From assembly GCA_018303655.1 (NCBI GenBank), contig JAGVXT010000011.1:1-63696 (forward strand): a DNA stretch of 63,696 bases, read 5' to 3'. Below the pieces are notes generated by a model that saw only the letters and a program-made list of their open reading frames with translations, did no database searches and was not told the DNA's origin. The position numbers and the translations under genes are program-made. This document shows, one piece after another, positions 16,242-24,140 of the stretch; position 1 is the first letter of the stretch, and the number at the start of each line of letters is the position of its first letter. The stretch comes from Candidatus Woesearchaeota archaeon. Lineage in GTDB: Archaea > Nanobdellota > Nanobdellia > Woesearchaeales > GW2011-AR4.

Positions 16242-16616
16242 TTATTGTTTTTTCTTGTATCCAAACTTTTTATTGTATTCCTCATGGTTAATAATATCAA
16301 GAATAAAACAAATGACTTCTACTTGATCACCTTTGATAGTGTACAGCATCCTCCAAAAATTAGCCAGTTCAACTCTCCACAAATTTTTTGCATTATACTT
16401 TACAACATACTCTTTGGGAATAAGCGCTTTGGCAATATTGTCGCCATAGAAAGGATTTGCCTTAATAAATTCAGTTTTCTGCTTTATTGAACGCAATAGT
16501 TGCATCTCTTCTGTATTGTCTTTGCCTTCTTTAATTTGCTGCCCGATTATTTCATTTAATTTCTTGTACTCAGAATCAGCTTCGTCAAGAAGGATTACCC
16601 TAACTGGCTTATTCAT
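16242..16616 (-). CDS. RelE/ParE-superfamily toxin-like protein
   Basis: A 124-residue basic protein whose C-terminal half (YNAKNLWRVELANFWRMLYTI ... VICFILDIINHEEYNKKFGYKKK) has the RelE-fold signature: R-x-x-x-x-x-x-R-x-L-Y-x-I, then a strand and D-I-x-x-H-x-x-Y-x-x-x-F. RelE relatives cleave mRNA at the ribosome. It overlaps the upstream gene by four bases, the usual antitoxin-then-toxin arrangement. Insertion of this pair between prepilin genes suggests gain by transfer. Toxic activity is inferred from the fold only. Confidence 0.75.
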   Translation of the reverse strand: MNKPVRVILLDEADSEYKKLNEIIGQQIKEGKDNTEEMQLLRSIKQKTEFIKANPFYGDNIAKALIPKEYVVKYNAKNLWRVELANFWRMLYTIKGDQVEVICFILDIINHEEYNKKFGYKKKQ

Positions 16617-16894
16617 ATATCAGTTCCTCTTTTTATTAGCTCATTCAATTCTTTCCTTTCCGTAAAAACCCAGAGAACTCCTTTTGTTCCAATAACTATT
16701 TTACCGCTGAACTGCAAATAATCGAGTATCTGTAGCAAGGTTTGGTGCATGACTTTTTTAGGCAGTTTCTTTTTTAAGTCTGCTAATGTAGTTAATTCGC
16801 CGATTTTTAATGCATCTTCAACCATTAAAATAGTATTCAAAGTAGGAGAATGCGCTAGTTTTTCTCTCTTTCTTAGCTGTATTGTTTGAGGCAT
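16613..16894 (-). CDS. Winged-helix antitoxin-like partner
   Basis: A 93-residue protein: SPTLNTILMVEDALKIGE, LTTLADLKKKLPKKVMHQTLLQILDYLQFSGKIVIGTKGVLWVF. The spacing fits a winged helix (recognition helix around VMHQTLLQILDYL, wing at GKIVIGTKGVLW). It directly precedes and overlaps the RelE-like gene, so it probably binds the promoter and neutralises the toxin. Upstream (16895-16955) is an unusually long run of alternating AT, including TATA-like sequence, which may contain promoter and operator. Confidence 0.6.
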   Translation of the reverse strand: MPQTIQLRKREKLAHSPTLNTILMVEDALKIGELTTLADLKKKLPKKVMHQTLLQILDYLQFSGKIVIGTKGVLWVFTERKELNELIKRGTDI

Positions 16895-16956
16895 TTTTAT
16901 ATATCTAATTAATATATACTTATATTTAAAATATATATATCTATATATAAATCTTT

Positions 16957-17373
16957 CTATTTCTGGCTGCAGGGAGTCCCGCTTAGATTTATGATGGGCG
17001 CTCCTATCCCCTTGTAGCTGTTATTGATAATAACTAGGTATCCCTTGTCATCTTCAAAATATATGCAGAAATCGCTTTCTATCCTCAGCCTTCTTTTCAG
17101 CTCATTATAGCTAAGGTTTTTCAGCTCATTGGCCTTGCTTATGTTAACCTCATTGTGGTCAATAATCCTTATTTGAGAATCTTCGGAACCGACTTGTTTT
17201 ATGATTATTGATGCTTCTTCCTCTAGATTGCTTGCTTTTTCATTCGGATTTGAATTCAGCAATGAGTAAACTATAAAAAAAGCTGCCATGAAAACAACAA
17301 CCCCTAAAGCAATGTCTATCGACCATGACTGGGATTTTGAATTGGCATTAATTGGTAAGATAGATTTGCGCAT
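16957..17373 (-). CDS. Pilus-associated prepilin-like protein (DFCIYFEDDKG family)
   Basis: A 138-residue paralogue of 6741-7106. It has a basic start with NSKSQSWSIDIALGVVVFMAAFFIVYSLL (class III-like: SQ then hydrophobic helix at about 19-38), then helices ending LSYNELKRRLRIESDFCIYFEDDKGYLVII and a terminal SGTPC. The conserved DFC...ED-x-G and final G-x-P-C suggest a common fold with a disulfide. The start is ATG 17373. It lies between two toxin-antitoxin pairs. Confidence 0.65.
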   Translation of the reverse strand: MRKSILPINANSKSQSWSIDIALGVVVFMAAFFIVYSLLNSNPNEKASNLEEEASIIIKQVGSEDSQIRIIDHNEVNISKANELKNLSYNELKRRLRIESDFCIYFEDDKGYLVIINNSYKGIGAPIINLSGTPCSQK

Positions 17374-17389
17374 AATTAGGCTCCAGACT

Positions 17390-17725
17390 CTATATTGAAA
17401 TAACGAGTTTGCTCTTGCTTTCAGGGTATATAGTGACTTCTTCCCCTTTCTTTAATTTTAAAAAATCTATTATCTTTTTTGGCAGCCTTATATCAAGGGC
17501 AGTTCCTACCTTGCCAACTTTAGTTTTAGCTTGCAAACCCCAAAGGCCTTTTTGTTTTGTTATTTCAGTTATTTTTTTGGATGTTTCTTCGCTAAAATAT
17601 GTTTCACCGCATTTTTCACATACTTTTGCTGGAAAATTGCCAATCTTAACTCCGTATAAAAAATAGTCTACATTTTTATCTTTCATCTTAATTTTACATT
17701 CCCAGCAATAATCCTCATCTTTCAT
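17390..17725 (-). CDS. MqsA/YgiT-type zinc-finger antitoxin with AbrB-like C-terminus
   Basis: The 111-residue protein has two CxxC pairs (CWEC near residue 7, CEKCGETY near 36) as in YgiT-type zinc fingers, and from about residue 66 an AbrB/SpoVT-like swapped-hairpin DNA-binding segment (GTALDIRLPKKIIDFLKLKKGEEVTIYPE). This gene is second in its pair: it overlaps the end of 17722-17934 by four bases. The fusion of a zinc finger with an AbrB domain is a typical antitoxin build. It probably represses its own operon through the palindrome at 17951-17974. Confidence 0.7.
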   Translation of the reverse strand: MKDEDYCWECKIKMKDKNVDYFLYGVKIGNFPAKVCEKCGETYFSEETSKKITEITKQKGLWGLQAKTKVGKVGTALDIRLPKKIIDFLKLKKGEEVTIYPESKSKLVISI

Positions 17726-17934
17726 TTTCTCTCACCTTTATCTACAAATACTGTTTTAATTCTGTAAACATTTCCTCTTTTTTTATATGCAACATTGATA
17801 TAAGTATAAGCTGCAAGGTAACCATCGGTTTGCCTTGATATGGAACCCATTTTTATTGCTCTCTTAACCTGTTCTTCATCTATGCCCTCAATCTCCATCT
17901 TCTCCTTTGCATGTTTGCTAATTTGAAGCATCAT
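17722..17934 (-). CDS. DUF4258-like toxin
   Basis: A 70-residue protein: ISKHAKEKMEIEGIDEEQVKRAIKMGSISRQTDGYLAAYTYINVAYKKRGNVYRIKTVFV. The H-A-x-x-x-M-x-x-x-G-I start, the AI-x-x-G turn and the closing beta strands match the DUF4258 group, relatives of RelE/MqsR-type toxins usually encoded next to YgiT-type antitoxins. The first ATG (17934) is followed by a second at 17931. The gene begins 17 bases from a perfect palindrome. Confidence 0.7.
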   Translation of the reverse strand: MMLQISKHAKEKMEIEGIDEEQVKRAIKMGSISRQTDGYLAAYTYINVAYKKRGNVYRIKTVFVDKGERK

Positions 17935-17950
17935 TTGGCTTATAATATAT

Positions 17951-17974
17951 TATAACTCATTATAATGAGTTATA
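17951..17974. promoter_or_regulatory. Perfect 24-base palindromic operator overlapping the promoter
   Basis: Positions 17951-17974 are fully self-complementary (arms TATAACTCATTA and TAATGAGTTATA), centred about 28 bases upstream of the toxin gene start and made of TATA-like sequence. The position and symmetry are what is expected for autorepression of a toxin-antitoxin operon by a dimeric antitoxin. Confidence 0.75.
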
Positions 17975-17996
17975 ACTTCTATTTAAACCTTTCTAC

Positions 17997-19172
17997 TTAC
18001 CCGCATGCTGCAACAACAAGCTTTACAGGCTTGCCATTGTAAAATACAATTCTTGTTACCTTGACTAATGTGCCGCTTTCGCAGCTGACGCTTGCCCCTA
18101 TCTCAATTTTCAGCTGAGGTGAGCCAGAAGCGCATGTAACATAATGAGTTGAATTGTAGTCCCTTACCCAGCCCGGCTGGGAATTGTCGCACGCTGCTTT
18201 AGAAACATTGTCATAGAAAGTGCAGCCGTTTCTTCCATCGCAAGATGCGTGGATAAGATTGTCATCGGCAAATGTGCAGTCTGCTTCGCATGGAGTTCCC
18301 AGTACTAACGAGCTTCCGCTTTCTTCTCCAAAGTTTGCTGTAGTTGTTTGTTGGGGATTGACATAAACATTGCTTTTTGTTTGAGAAGCATAACTTGGAT
18401 GAGAAGCAACTAAATTATATGAGCCGCAGTTAATTAGTGATATTAGGTAGTTGCCTTGCTGGTTTGTGGTAGATGAACTGATTGTTGTTAAGCCTCTTCT
18501 TGCGCTTATATCAGCCCCGCTGACAAGCTGCCCATTCTGGTTTGTTAGAGTCCCATTTATTGAGCCGTCGCAGTCAGAGTCAGCGCAATCAACTAAGCCA
18601 TCACAATCATTATCCAAGCTATCTGCGCATGCTGTTTCTGTTGCTGTTTTTGTTGAATCAAAAACTCCAGCTGCATTGTCGCAAAGAGAATCGCCGCATT
18701 GTGCATCTACACCATCGCCATCTGAGTCTGTGCCGGCGTTTTGCCACTGGTTGCAAGAATTACATGTCTGATAGCGGTTATTGATGCATTGAGTTTGTCC
18801 AGGCGAGCATGAGCCTTGGACACTGCAAGAGCCATCACATTGTATTGTGCCTCCGCAAGAGCCGCATGCCAGCCCATAATCAGCTGGAGTTGAAATGCTG
18901 CAAGAGCCATCACATAAAACTACACCACCACACGAACCACAGCTTTGTCCTTGATTTGCAACACAGCAAGCACCACAAGCTGGTTCAGTTGCGCATGTCT
19001 CAGTTGCTCCGCAGACGCCGTCTCCTGGAGCATCGCCACCGCCACCACCACCGCCAGAATCGCCGCCTGATTGAGTCTCCCCGGTTGGATCACCAGTAGC
19101 AGAATAAACGCTATAGATTAAAATAAAAAGAATAAATGCAAGAATCCCAATCCTAAGATACCTAAAGTTCAT
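17997..19172 (-). CDS. Secreted cysteine-rich surface protein with carboxypeptidase-regulatory-like domain
   Basis: The 391-residue protein starts with a signal helix (RIGILAFILFILIYSVYSA), then a Gly-rich linker, cysteine repeats (CGSCGGVVLCDGSC and CGSCGGTIQCDGSC), a MopE-like CADSLDNDCDGLVDC-ADSDC motif likely to bind calcium, a carboxypeptidase-regulatory-like beta sandwich at about 215-285 (GTLTNQNGQLVSGADISARR...GNYLISL), and a C-terminal domain ending VKLVVAACG. A remnant of a paralogue's C-terminus is at 7344-7421. It is presumably a cell-surface or pilus-tip protein; the partner is unknown. Confidence 0.7.
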   Translation of the reverse strand: MNFRYLRIGILAFILFILIYSVYSATGDPTGETQSGGDSGGGGGGGDAPGDGVCGATETCATEPACGACCVANQGQSCGSCGGVVLCDGSCSISTPADYGLACGSCGGTIQCDGSCSVQGSCSPGQTQCINNRYQTCNSCNQWQNAGTDSDGDGVDAQCGDSLCDNAAGVFDSTKTATETACADSLDNDCDGLVDCADSDCDGSINGTLTNQNGQLVSGADISARRGLTTISSSTTNQQGNYLISLINCGSYNLVASHPSYASQTKSNVYVNPQQTTTANFGEESGSSLVLGTPCEADCTFADDNLIHASCDGRNGCTFYDNVSKAACDNSQPGWVRDYNSTHYVTCASGSPQLKIEIGASVSCESGTLVKVTRIVFYNGKPVKLVVAACG

Positions 19173-19204
19173 TTTATTCAGTTTGCATTACTTTTTTTCA
19201 AAAT

Positions 19205-20008
19205 TTATTTGTCCATACTTTCTAATACTTTTGCATTTCGTATTGCCTTGATATAGTTTGGATTTATCAATAAAGTTTTTTTATTGTACTCCAATGACTT
19301 TTCAAAGTTTCCATTATTACCATAAGCAGCGCCTAAACCATTTAATGCTAAGTAATCATTTGGATTCATCTCAACAGCCTTCTCGTAATACTTAATTGAA
19401 TTATTCCAGTCACGCAAGTTAAAATAAGCAGCCCCTAAATACCTATAGACAAATTGGTTACTGGGATTGATTTCAAGGGATTTATTATAATTTTGTATAG
19501 CTTTATTAAAATGCGCCAGTTCGTGATACGATAAGCCAATTCCGTCATATGATAAATCATCATTCGGATTTAATTGCAAAGCTTTTTTAAACTTCCTGAT
19601 TGCTTCATTGAATTCTTTTATGCGATAATAGGAAAAACCCAGCCTGCGGTGAATTTCCGCATCATTTGGGTTTATTTTAATGGAATTTGCATATTCTTTG
19701 ACAGCGTCGTAATAATCTGCATTAGCGTAATGCGCAAGAGCAAGCTCATTGTATGCTTCTCCATTTTTTGGATTTAACCTGACCGCTTCTTTAAATTCAC
19801 CTATTGCCTTATCAGTTTGATCTTTTTGCAAAAATAGTCTTCCTTGTTCAAAATGAAAATTTGATTCTTCATTTAGTTTAGGCAAGTTATAAAATTTGTA
19901 ATAAACAACAGAAAGGGTTACGAGAAGAATGAGTATTGCAATAATAAATTGTTTATTATGCCATTTATCCTTTTTATTGCTATTGCTATAGGGCCTCTTT
20001 TTTTCCAT
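19205..20008 (-). CDS. Membrane-anchored TPR protein
   Basis: A basic N-terminus and a single helix at about residues 23-40 (QFIIAILILLVTLSVVYY) precede six tetratricopeptide repeats of 34 residues (for example AYNELALAHYANADYYDAVKEYANSIKINPNDAEI). Such arrays mediate protein contacts; this one would face either the cytoplasm or the exterior. Length 267 residues, start ATG 20008. No specific function can be assigned. Confidence 0.75.
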   Translation of the reverse strand: MEKKRPYSNSNKKDKWHNKQFIIAILILLVTLSVVYYKFYNLPKLNEESNFHFEQGRLFLQKDQTDKAIGEFKEAVRLNPKNGEAYNELALAHYANADYYDAVKEYANSIKINPNDAEIHRRLGFSYYRIKEFNEAIRKFKKALQLNPNDDLSYDGIGLSYHELAHFNKAIQNYNKSLEINPSNQFVYRYLGAAYFNLRDWNNSIKYYEKAVEMNPNDYLALNGLGAAYGNNGNFEKSLEYNKKTLLINPNYIKAIRNAKVLESMDK

Positions 20009-20283
20009 CTATGCTTTACCTCAATAACTAATATTTATCATATTTAAATAGATTTCGTTTTAAAAACATTTTTCAATGAAACTCTTCCGATTCCATTTCA
20101 TTTCATCGGTAGTTTCTTATCCGTTGGTTGGATTGCTTTGATGCTTTGAGCATAGGCTTCCTGAAGATTCTCAGAACATAAATTTTTCCCGCTTTGCGGT
20201 CGGCTAAAATCAAATTTATATGAAATTATGCTAGGATTTCTTCACGCCTAAAAATTTATTGTTCTCGAGAATCGAGGATAAAT
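20009..20283. other. Gene-free stretch left of the transposase gene
   Basis: About 275 bases without a coding frame. It holds the AT-rich promoter of the TPR gene near 20030-20060, and to its right CCCGCTTTGCGG and CTCGAGAATCGAG, short inverted repeats that may belong to the subterminal left end of the IS200-type element. No RNA gene is recognisable. Confidence 0.4.
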
Positions 20284-20311
20284 CCTCTGGCGGCGGCGAA
20301 GCTGCCGGAGG
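20284..20311 (+). promoter_or_regulatory. Hairpin covering the transposase ribosome-binding site
   Basis: CCTCTGGCGGC and GCTGCCGGAGG pair around a short GGCGAA loop; the right arm contains GGAGG, six bases before the tnpA ATG at 20317. IS200 elements are known to repress transposase translation with a 5' untranslated stem that hides the ribosome-binding site; this looks equivalent. Confidence 0.6.
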
Positions 20312-20316
20312 AAAAA

Positions 20317-20937
20317 ATGGCAAGGACAAATACGAACTGGTATGTAGTAGACTTATTTAAGGACATGGCGGAAAAAATTGACTGCAAGGAGCATTTCGAC
20401 CCAAGGGAGTTTGACATCACCATTGAGAAGATTTCCAAAGTGAGAAGGACAAGAAATGCCGCTTACAATATAAACTTCCACTTTGTTTGGATACCGAAGA
20501 CAAGGGCAAAAATACTTGTCGAGCCGTTTAAGTCTGACGTAAAGCATTTCCTAATGGAAAAATGCCAAGAGAGAGAATGGGATCCGTTGGCATTGCAAGT
20601 AATGCCAGACCATATTCATTTTTTCCTTTCAGCTCCGCCGAAATGGGCGCCTTCAAAGATAATGCAGGAGCTGAAAACGTACAGCTCAAGGCTGCTGAGG
20701 AGAAAATACTCAATTATAAGGGAAATGAGAACATCTCCTGACTTTTGGGCGTCTGGATATTATGTTGGTACAGCAGGGCACATCACTGCAGAGAGTGTTG
20801 CAAGATATATTGCTGAACAGAATAAGAAGCTTGAAGGAAAATGGCATTTGTTTGACTTGGAGCCGTTTGAATATGATATTTTCGACGGCAGATTGAGAGT
20901 GCCAAAAGACCAGTCTAGGTTAAGCAATTTTGTTTGA
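20317..20937 (+). CDS. tnpA: IS200/IS605-family Y1 transposase (REP-like long form)
   Basis: The 206-residue protein is an HUH single-strand transposase: PDHIHFFLSAPPKWAPSKIMQELKTYSSR holds the HIH metal pair (about residues 97-99), and AESVARYIAEQNKKL holds the catalytic tyrosine. Typical family members have 130-155 residues; this one has about 48 extra residues at the N-terminus (VVDLFKDMAEKIDCKEHFDPREFD) and 25 at the C-terminus. It cuts and joins single-stranded DNA at hairpin ends. It looks intact. Confidence 0.88.
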   Translation: MARTNTNWYVVDLFKDMAEKIDCKEHFDPREFDITIEKISKVRRTRNAAYNINFHFVWIPKTRAKILVEPFKSDVKHFLMEKCQEREWDPLALQVMPDHIHFFLSAPPKWAPSKIMQELKTYSSRLLRRKYSIIREMRTSPDFWASGYYVGTAGHITAESVARYIAEQNKKLEGKWHLFDLEPFEYDIFDGRLRVPKDQSRLSNFV

Positions 20938-21080
20938 TGCGCTTTGAGCGCATGGTGGGCATACATCTACCCCACTATCGTGGGAAGGTTTAAGCCCACA
21001 GATTCTAAAAGAAATGTGTATAAATGCTCCCTTGAGTATACTCACCCACAAAAATTATTTAGTATTGTTGCGAGTTCGTA

Positions 21081-21132
21081 ATAGTCAACAACAAACAATA
21101 CATAAACCCTAATTACTTTGTTGGTTGACTAT
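21081..21132. repeat. Imperfect inverted repeat 3' of the M23-like gene
   Basis: ATAGTCAACAACAAA (21081-21095) pairs with TTTGTTGGTTGACTAT (21117-21132) with one bulged base. It lies downstream of the minus-strand gene ending at 21186 and could end its transcript, although no T-run follows on that strand. Confidence 0.45.
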
Positions 21133-21185
21133 ATTATAAACTAACAGCTATATCGTATACAAATTAGTATAGAACATGAGTAAAT

Positions 21186-22520
21186 CTATACTCTGTACAA
21201 CTCAGGCTTGTACGGATTCTTAATTGGAGCTGTTAAAATAGGACCTCTAAATTCTTTGAACTCGCTTAATTTCTCCAGATAACTATCTGCTCTGCTTGCC
21301 GACAATTTGCCATCAAATCGCTTCTTTAGTTTTCCTTCAATGAGCAAGATATGGTAGTAATAAAGCACGCTCTGCATTAAGCCCCTAAATTCAGCTACCG
21401 GCATTGACAACTCTTGCCTTAATCCGCCAAGGAATCTTCTGAATTCCTTGTCTTTCTCCCAGGTTGCTGTGTCATATTCCTTCCCCTGCCTGTAATTAAC
21501 ACTGTAATTGCAAATTTTAACTCTTTTGCCATCAACATTCTTGCCCACTACACAATATTCCGCAAATCTGGCTGGATCTGCCGAATGCGCAGTCGCAGCT
21601 TGCCCAGTTCTTTCGTTTCTTGTTGTATATTGGTTATTTGGTTCCGCGTAAGGAGGAACCTTCAACGAGAACGCTAAGTGGTGCCAGCCTTTAGCTAATG
21701 TTCCTGTATTTCCTGCCTCTCCAATTTCATCCTCTGGTGTAAGTATGGTTCCTCTTTGGACTATTCCCTCTTTTATAATTCGCCCACTAACTTTTTTCAT
21801 ATGTGAATATTGCGTAGCGAAGCCAAGTCCGTGCCTCATGATTACATACCATCCAATAGGTGAATTATATCCTGCAGCAGAAACATCTCCTATGGCAGCA
21901 GGAACTGCTTTTGTGCTTCCATCGCGCTTTGCCGCAATATCCATATTTCCTGGAGATCCTTCTTTTACTACCTGATTCCAGTCACCTGGGATATCCTGTA
22001 AAATAGTCGAATTCATAGGAGGGTAATCTTGTTCTGTAATATGAGGGCCTGTAGGCCTATGGAGGCTCTTTGGAGAATCGTAGCCGTCATTGTGTCTGGT
22101 AATTAGTGTCTGCGAAAAAGGACTACAAGCAGCGAGAATGCCTGCAAGGCCGCCTGTAAGAAATGTTCTTCTGCTCAAGTCATCACTTGAAACCCTGTTC
22201 AATAAAGAACGCATCTGTTTGAAAAGGGGATTGGGCGAATCTGCGTAAACATGGCTTGAACCTATTGCCAAAGCTGCAAGATAGGCAATTACATTTCTTC
22301 TTGCCGCGACGTCGTAATCAGGCAAAACCGCCTCTATAATTTTGGGCCGCTCTCTTGCGATTGATTCTAACCCTGTTAATTGTACATCGCTTAGATCTAA
22401 ATCATCTAATTCTTCAATAGGTTTTCCTTGCATATCCAAAATCATTCTCCCACCACTGATGCTTATATCTAGAATCATATAAATTCTTCTATTTATAAAT
22501 CTTTCTATCTTTACTAACAT
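21186..22520 (-). CDS. M23 (LytM)-like exported lipoprotein with degenerate active site
   Basis: Residues about 185-290 resemble an M23 peptidase: PGNMDIAA, then GDVSAAGYN, GWYVIMRHGLGFATQYSHM, GEAGNTG and WHHLAFSL. In active enzymes these are H-x-x-x-D and HLHF; here the first metal histidine position reads Ser-Pro-Gly-Asn and HLHF has become HLAF, so zinc binding is probably lost. A twin-arginine signal with a lipobox (SRRTFLTGGLAGILAACS) sits near residue 117, preceded by about 100 residues, so the true start may be Met104 (MRSLLNRVSSDDLSRR). The remaining C-terminal 140 residues are unrecognised. Probably a carbohydrate- or peptide-binding surface protein rather than a peptidase. Confidence 0.6.
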   Translation of the reverse strand: MLVKIERFINRRIYMILDISISGGRMILDMQGKPIEELDDLDLSDVQLTGLESIARERPKIIEAVLPDYDVAARRNVIAYLAALAIGSSHVYADSPNPLFKQMRSLLNRVSSDDLSRRTFLTGGLAGILAACSPFSQTLITRHNDGYDSPKSLHRPTGPHITEQDYPPMNSTILQDIPGDWNQVVKEGSPGNMDIAAKRDGSTKAVPAAIGDVSAAGYNSPIGWYVIMRHGLGFATQYSHMKKVSGRIIKEGIVQRGTILTPEDEIGEAGNTGTLAKGWHHLAFSLKVPPYAEPNNQYTTRNERTGQAATAHSADPARFAEYCVVGKNVDGKRVKICNYSVNYRQGKEYDTATWEKDKEFRRFLGGLRQELSMPVAEFRGLMQSVLYYYHILLIEGKLKKRFDGKLSASRADSYLEKLSEFKEFRGPILTAPIKNPYKPELYRV

Positions 22521-22554
22521 AAAGTAGTAAAATTATATTAAATCATTATTAAGA

Positions 22555-22568
22555 AAAACTTAAATAGT
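22555..22568 (+). promoter_or_regulatory. TATA box for the sulfatase-like gene
   Basis: AAACTTAAATAGTA is centred about 28 bases before ATG 22590, the spacing from an archaeal TATA box to a transcription start, so the message is probably leaderless. Confidence 0.5.
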
Positions 22569-22589
22569 ACAGATTTTTTACTTGAAGCA

Positions 22590-24086
22590 ATGAAAAAAAG
22601 AAAATACAAGATTAAGAGAGTTGTGAAATTTTTTATATTTTTAATCGTGATTTTGGTTTTGTTTAGTATTCTAAAAGTTATATCAAATAAAAAAAATAAA
22701 GATGATTTTGATTATAAATGCCCTGATTGCAATGTAATTTTAATAGAGGTAACAAATCTTATGTATGACCATTTGGGCATGGGCGGCTATTCCAGAAACA
22801 CAAGTCCCAACATAGACAAATTTGCTGAAGAAAGTGTTGTCTTTGAAAATGCATTTTCTCCTGCAAGCTGGACGCTGCCTTCCGGGATTTCCACATTTAC
22901 TTCTTTATACCCGTTTACCCACAAAGTTGTGGATCGGTCTTTAAACTCCACGCTTAATCCAAAAATTATAACACTGGCCGACATCCTAAGGGAGAATGGT
23001 TATAAGACCGCAGCTTTTACTGGAGGTTTTGATTACAGCCCAAGATTTGGCCTCACTAACAGGTTTGATGTGGAATCCTCTGGAGAGGAACATGTTCCGA
23101 GAGAAAATGAGAATAGCTCATTAACCGGTTATGGCGTATTCGCCTCAAGCGCTCCCGCAGCGTTGGAGTGGTTAAAGAACAACAAGGACAACGAATTTTT
23201 CTTGTTTGTCCAAGGTTTTGATGTGCATTGCCCGTATACACCCCCTCAACCTTTCGATAAACTTTATGACCCTGAATATAAAGGAAATATTGATTTTTCA
23301 TATTGTTATTGGACATTTGATAGAACCGAGCCTAAAATCGATAGAGGCAGGAAGTATTATACGGCGGTAAAATCCGTCTATCCAGTTACGCGAAATGAAG
23401 TAAGACTATATGACGAAGATATAAAGCATATGGTGGCATTGTATGATGGTGAGATAAATTATGTTGATTCAGTTCTAGGAGAATTTTTAGACGGGGTTAA
23501 GGAGATGGAATTGTCGGATAATACTATAATAATTCTAACTTCTGAGCACGGCGATATGTTCGGAAAACACGGCAGGTTTGAGCGGGGAGGCTCTTTAACA
23601 GGCACTTTTTATGATGATGTTGTTCACGTTCCGTTAATAATATATCACCCAAAGTTGAAGCCGAAAAGAGTAAATGGTTTGGCGCAATCAATGGATATAA
23701 TGCCAACTGTTCTTGATTTTTTAAGCATTCCGATTAGTAATTCGATTCAGGGAAAAGGTTTATTGCCCCTCATTGTTAATAATACAGATATCCACGATTT
23801 TATTCTTGGTGGTTCTTTGTATAATGCATATAGCGATATTTTAGTTAACCAAAGTTCTAGAATAGAATTTGTAAGAAGCAAAGAATGGAAGTTAATAAGG
23901 GAAGAACTCTTCTTGGACAATAACAGCACAGAAGAAAACTATGAGTTATACCTTTTAAAACAAGATCCAGATGAATTAAATGATATATATAACTCACAAT
24001 ATCCTGAAATTAAAAAAGTTAGAAATGATTTGAAAGAAAAATTATTTAAATGGCTGCAGCAATTCGACAGCATCCAACCAAAATAA
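22590..24086 (+). CDS. Membrane-anchored sulfatase-like (alkaline phosphatase superfamily) hydrolase
   Basis: The 498-residue protein has an N-terminal anchor (about 12-30, VVKFFIFLIVILVLFSILK) and an extracellular sulfatase fold: GYSRNTSPNIDKFAEES, FSPASWTLPSGISTFTSLYP, FVQGFDVHCPYTPP, then LTSEHGDMFGKHGRF and QSMDIMPTVLDFL. The nucleophile site is SWTLPS, without the Cys/Ser-x-Pro-x-Arg needed for formylglycine, so a Thr/Ser-based phospho-transfer chemistry is more likely than sulfate hydrolysis. The first metal aspartate (usually D-T-L-R-x-D) is replaced: EVTNLMYDHLG. SDHG is SEHG. Activity is therefore uncertain. It is followed by a related hydrolase 54 bases downstream. Confidence 0.75.
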   Translation: MKKRKYKIKRVVKFFIFLIVILVLFSILKVISNKKNKDDFDYKCPDCNVILIEVTNLMYDHLGMGGYSRNTSPNIDKFAEESVVFENAFSPASWTLPSGISTFTSLYPFTHKVVDRSLNSTLNPKIITLADILRENGYKTAAFTGGFDYSPRFGLTNRFDVESSGEEHVPRENENSSLTGYGVFASSAPAALEWLKNNKDNEFFLFVQGFDVHCPYTPPQPFDKLYDPEYKGNIDFSYCYWTFDRTEPKIDRGRKYYTAVKSVYPVTRNEVRLYDEDIKHMVALYDGEINYVDSVLGEFLDGVKEMELSDNTIIILTSEHGDMFGKHGRFERGGSLTGTFYDDVVHVPLIIYHPKLKPKRVNGLAQSMDIMPTVLDFLSIPISNSIQGKGLLPLIVNNTDIHDFILGGSLYNAYSDILVNQSSRIEFVRSKEWKLIREELFLDNNSTEENYELYLLKQDPDELNDIYNSQYPEIKKVRNDLKEKLFKWLQQFDSIQPK

Positions 24087-24140
24087 TCAAATCAAAAACT
24101 ATAATAAAACTTTTAACAAACTTAAGAAGAGGCATATCAA

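Larger units (their letters stand above)
20255..21000 (+). mobile_element. IS200-type insertion sequence (ends approximate)
   Basis: A tnpA gene flanked by subterminal hairpins: the 5' stem at 20284-20311, then ATGCGC-TTTGA-GCGCAT at 20937-20953 and CCCAC-TATC-GTGGG at 20971-20984, nested in GTGGGC...GCCCAC (20955-20999). No tnpB or accessory gene is present, as in IS200. Exact ends cannot be fixed because such elements have no terminal inverted repeats or target duplications. Confidence 0.55.
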
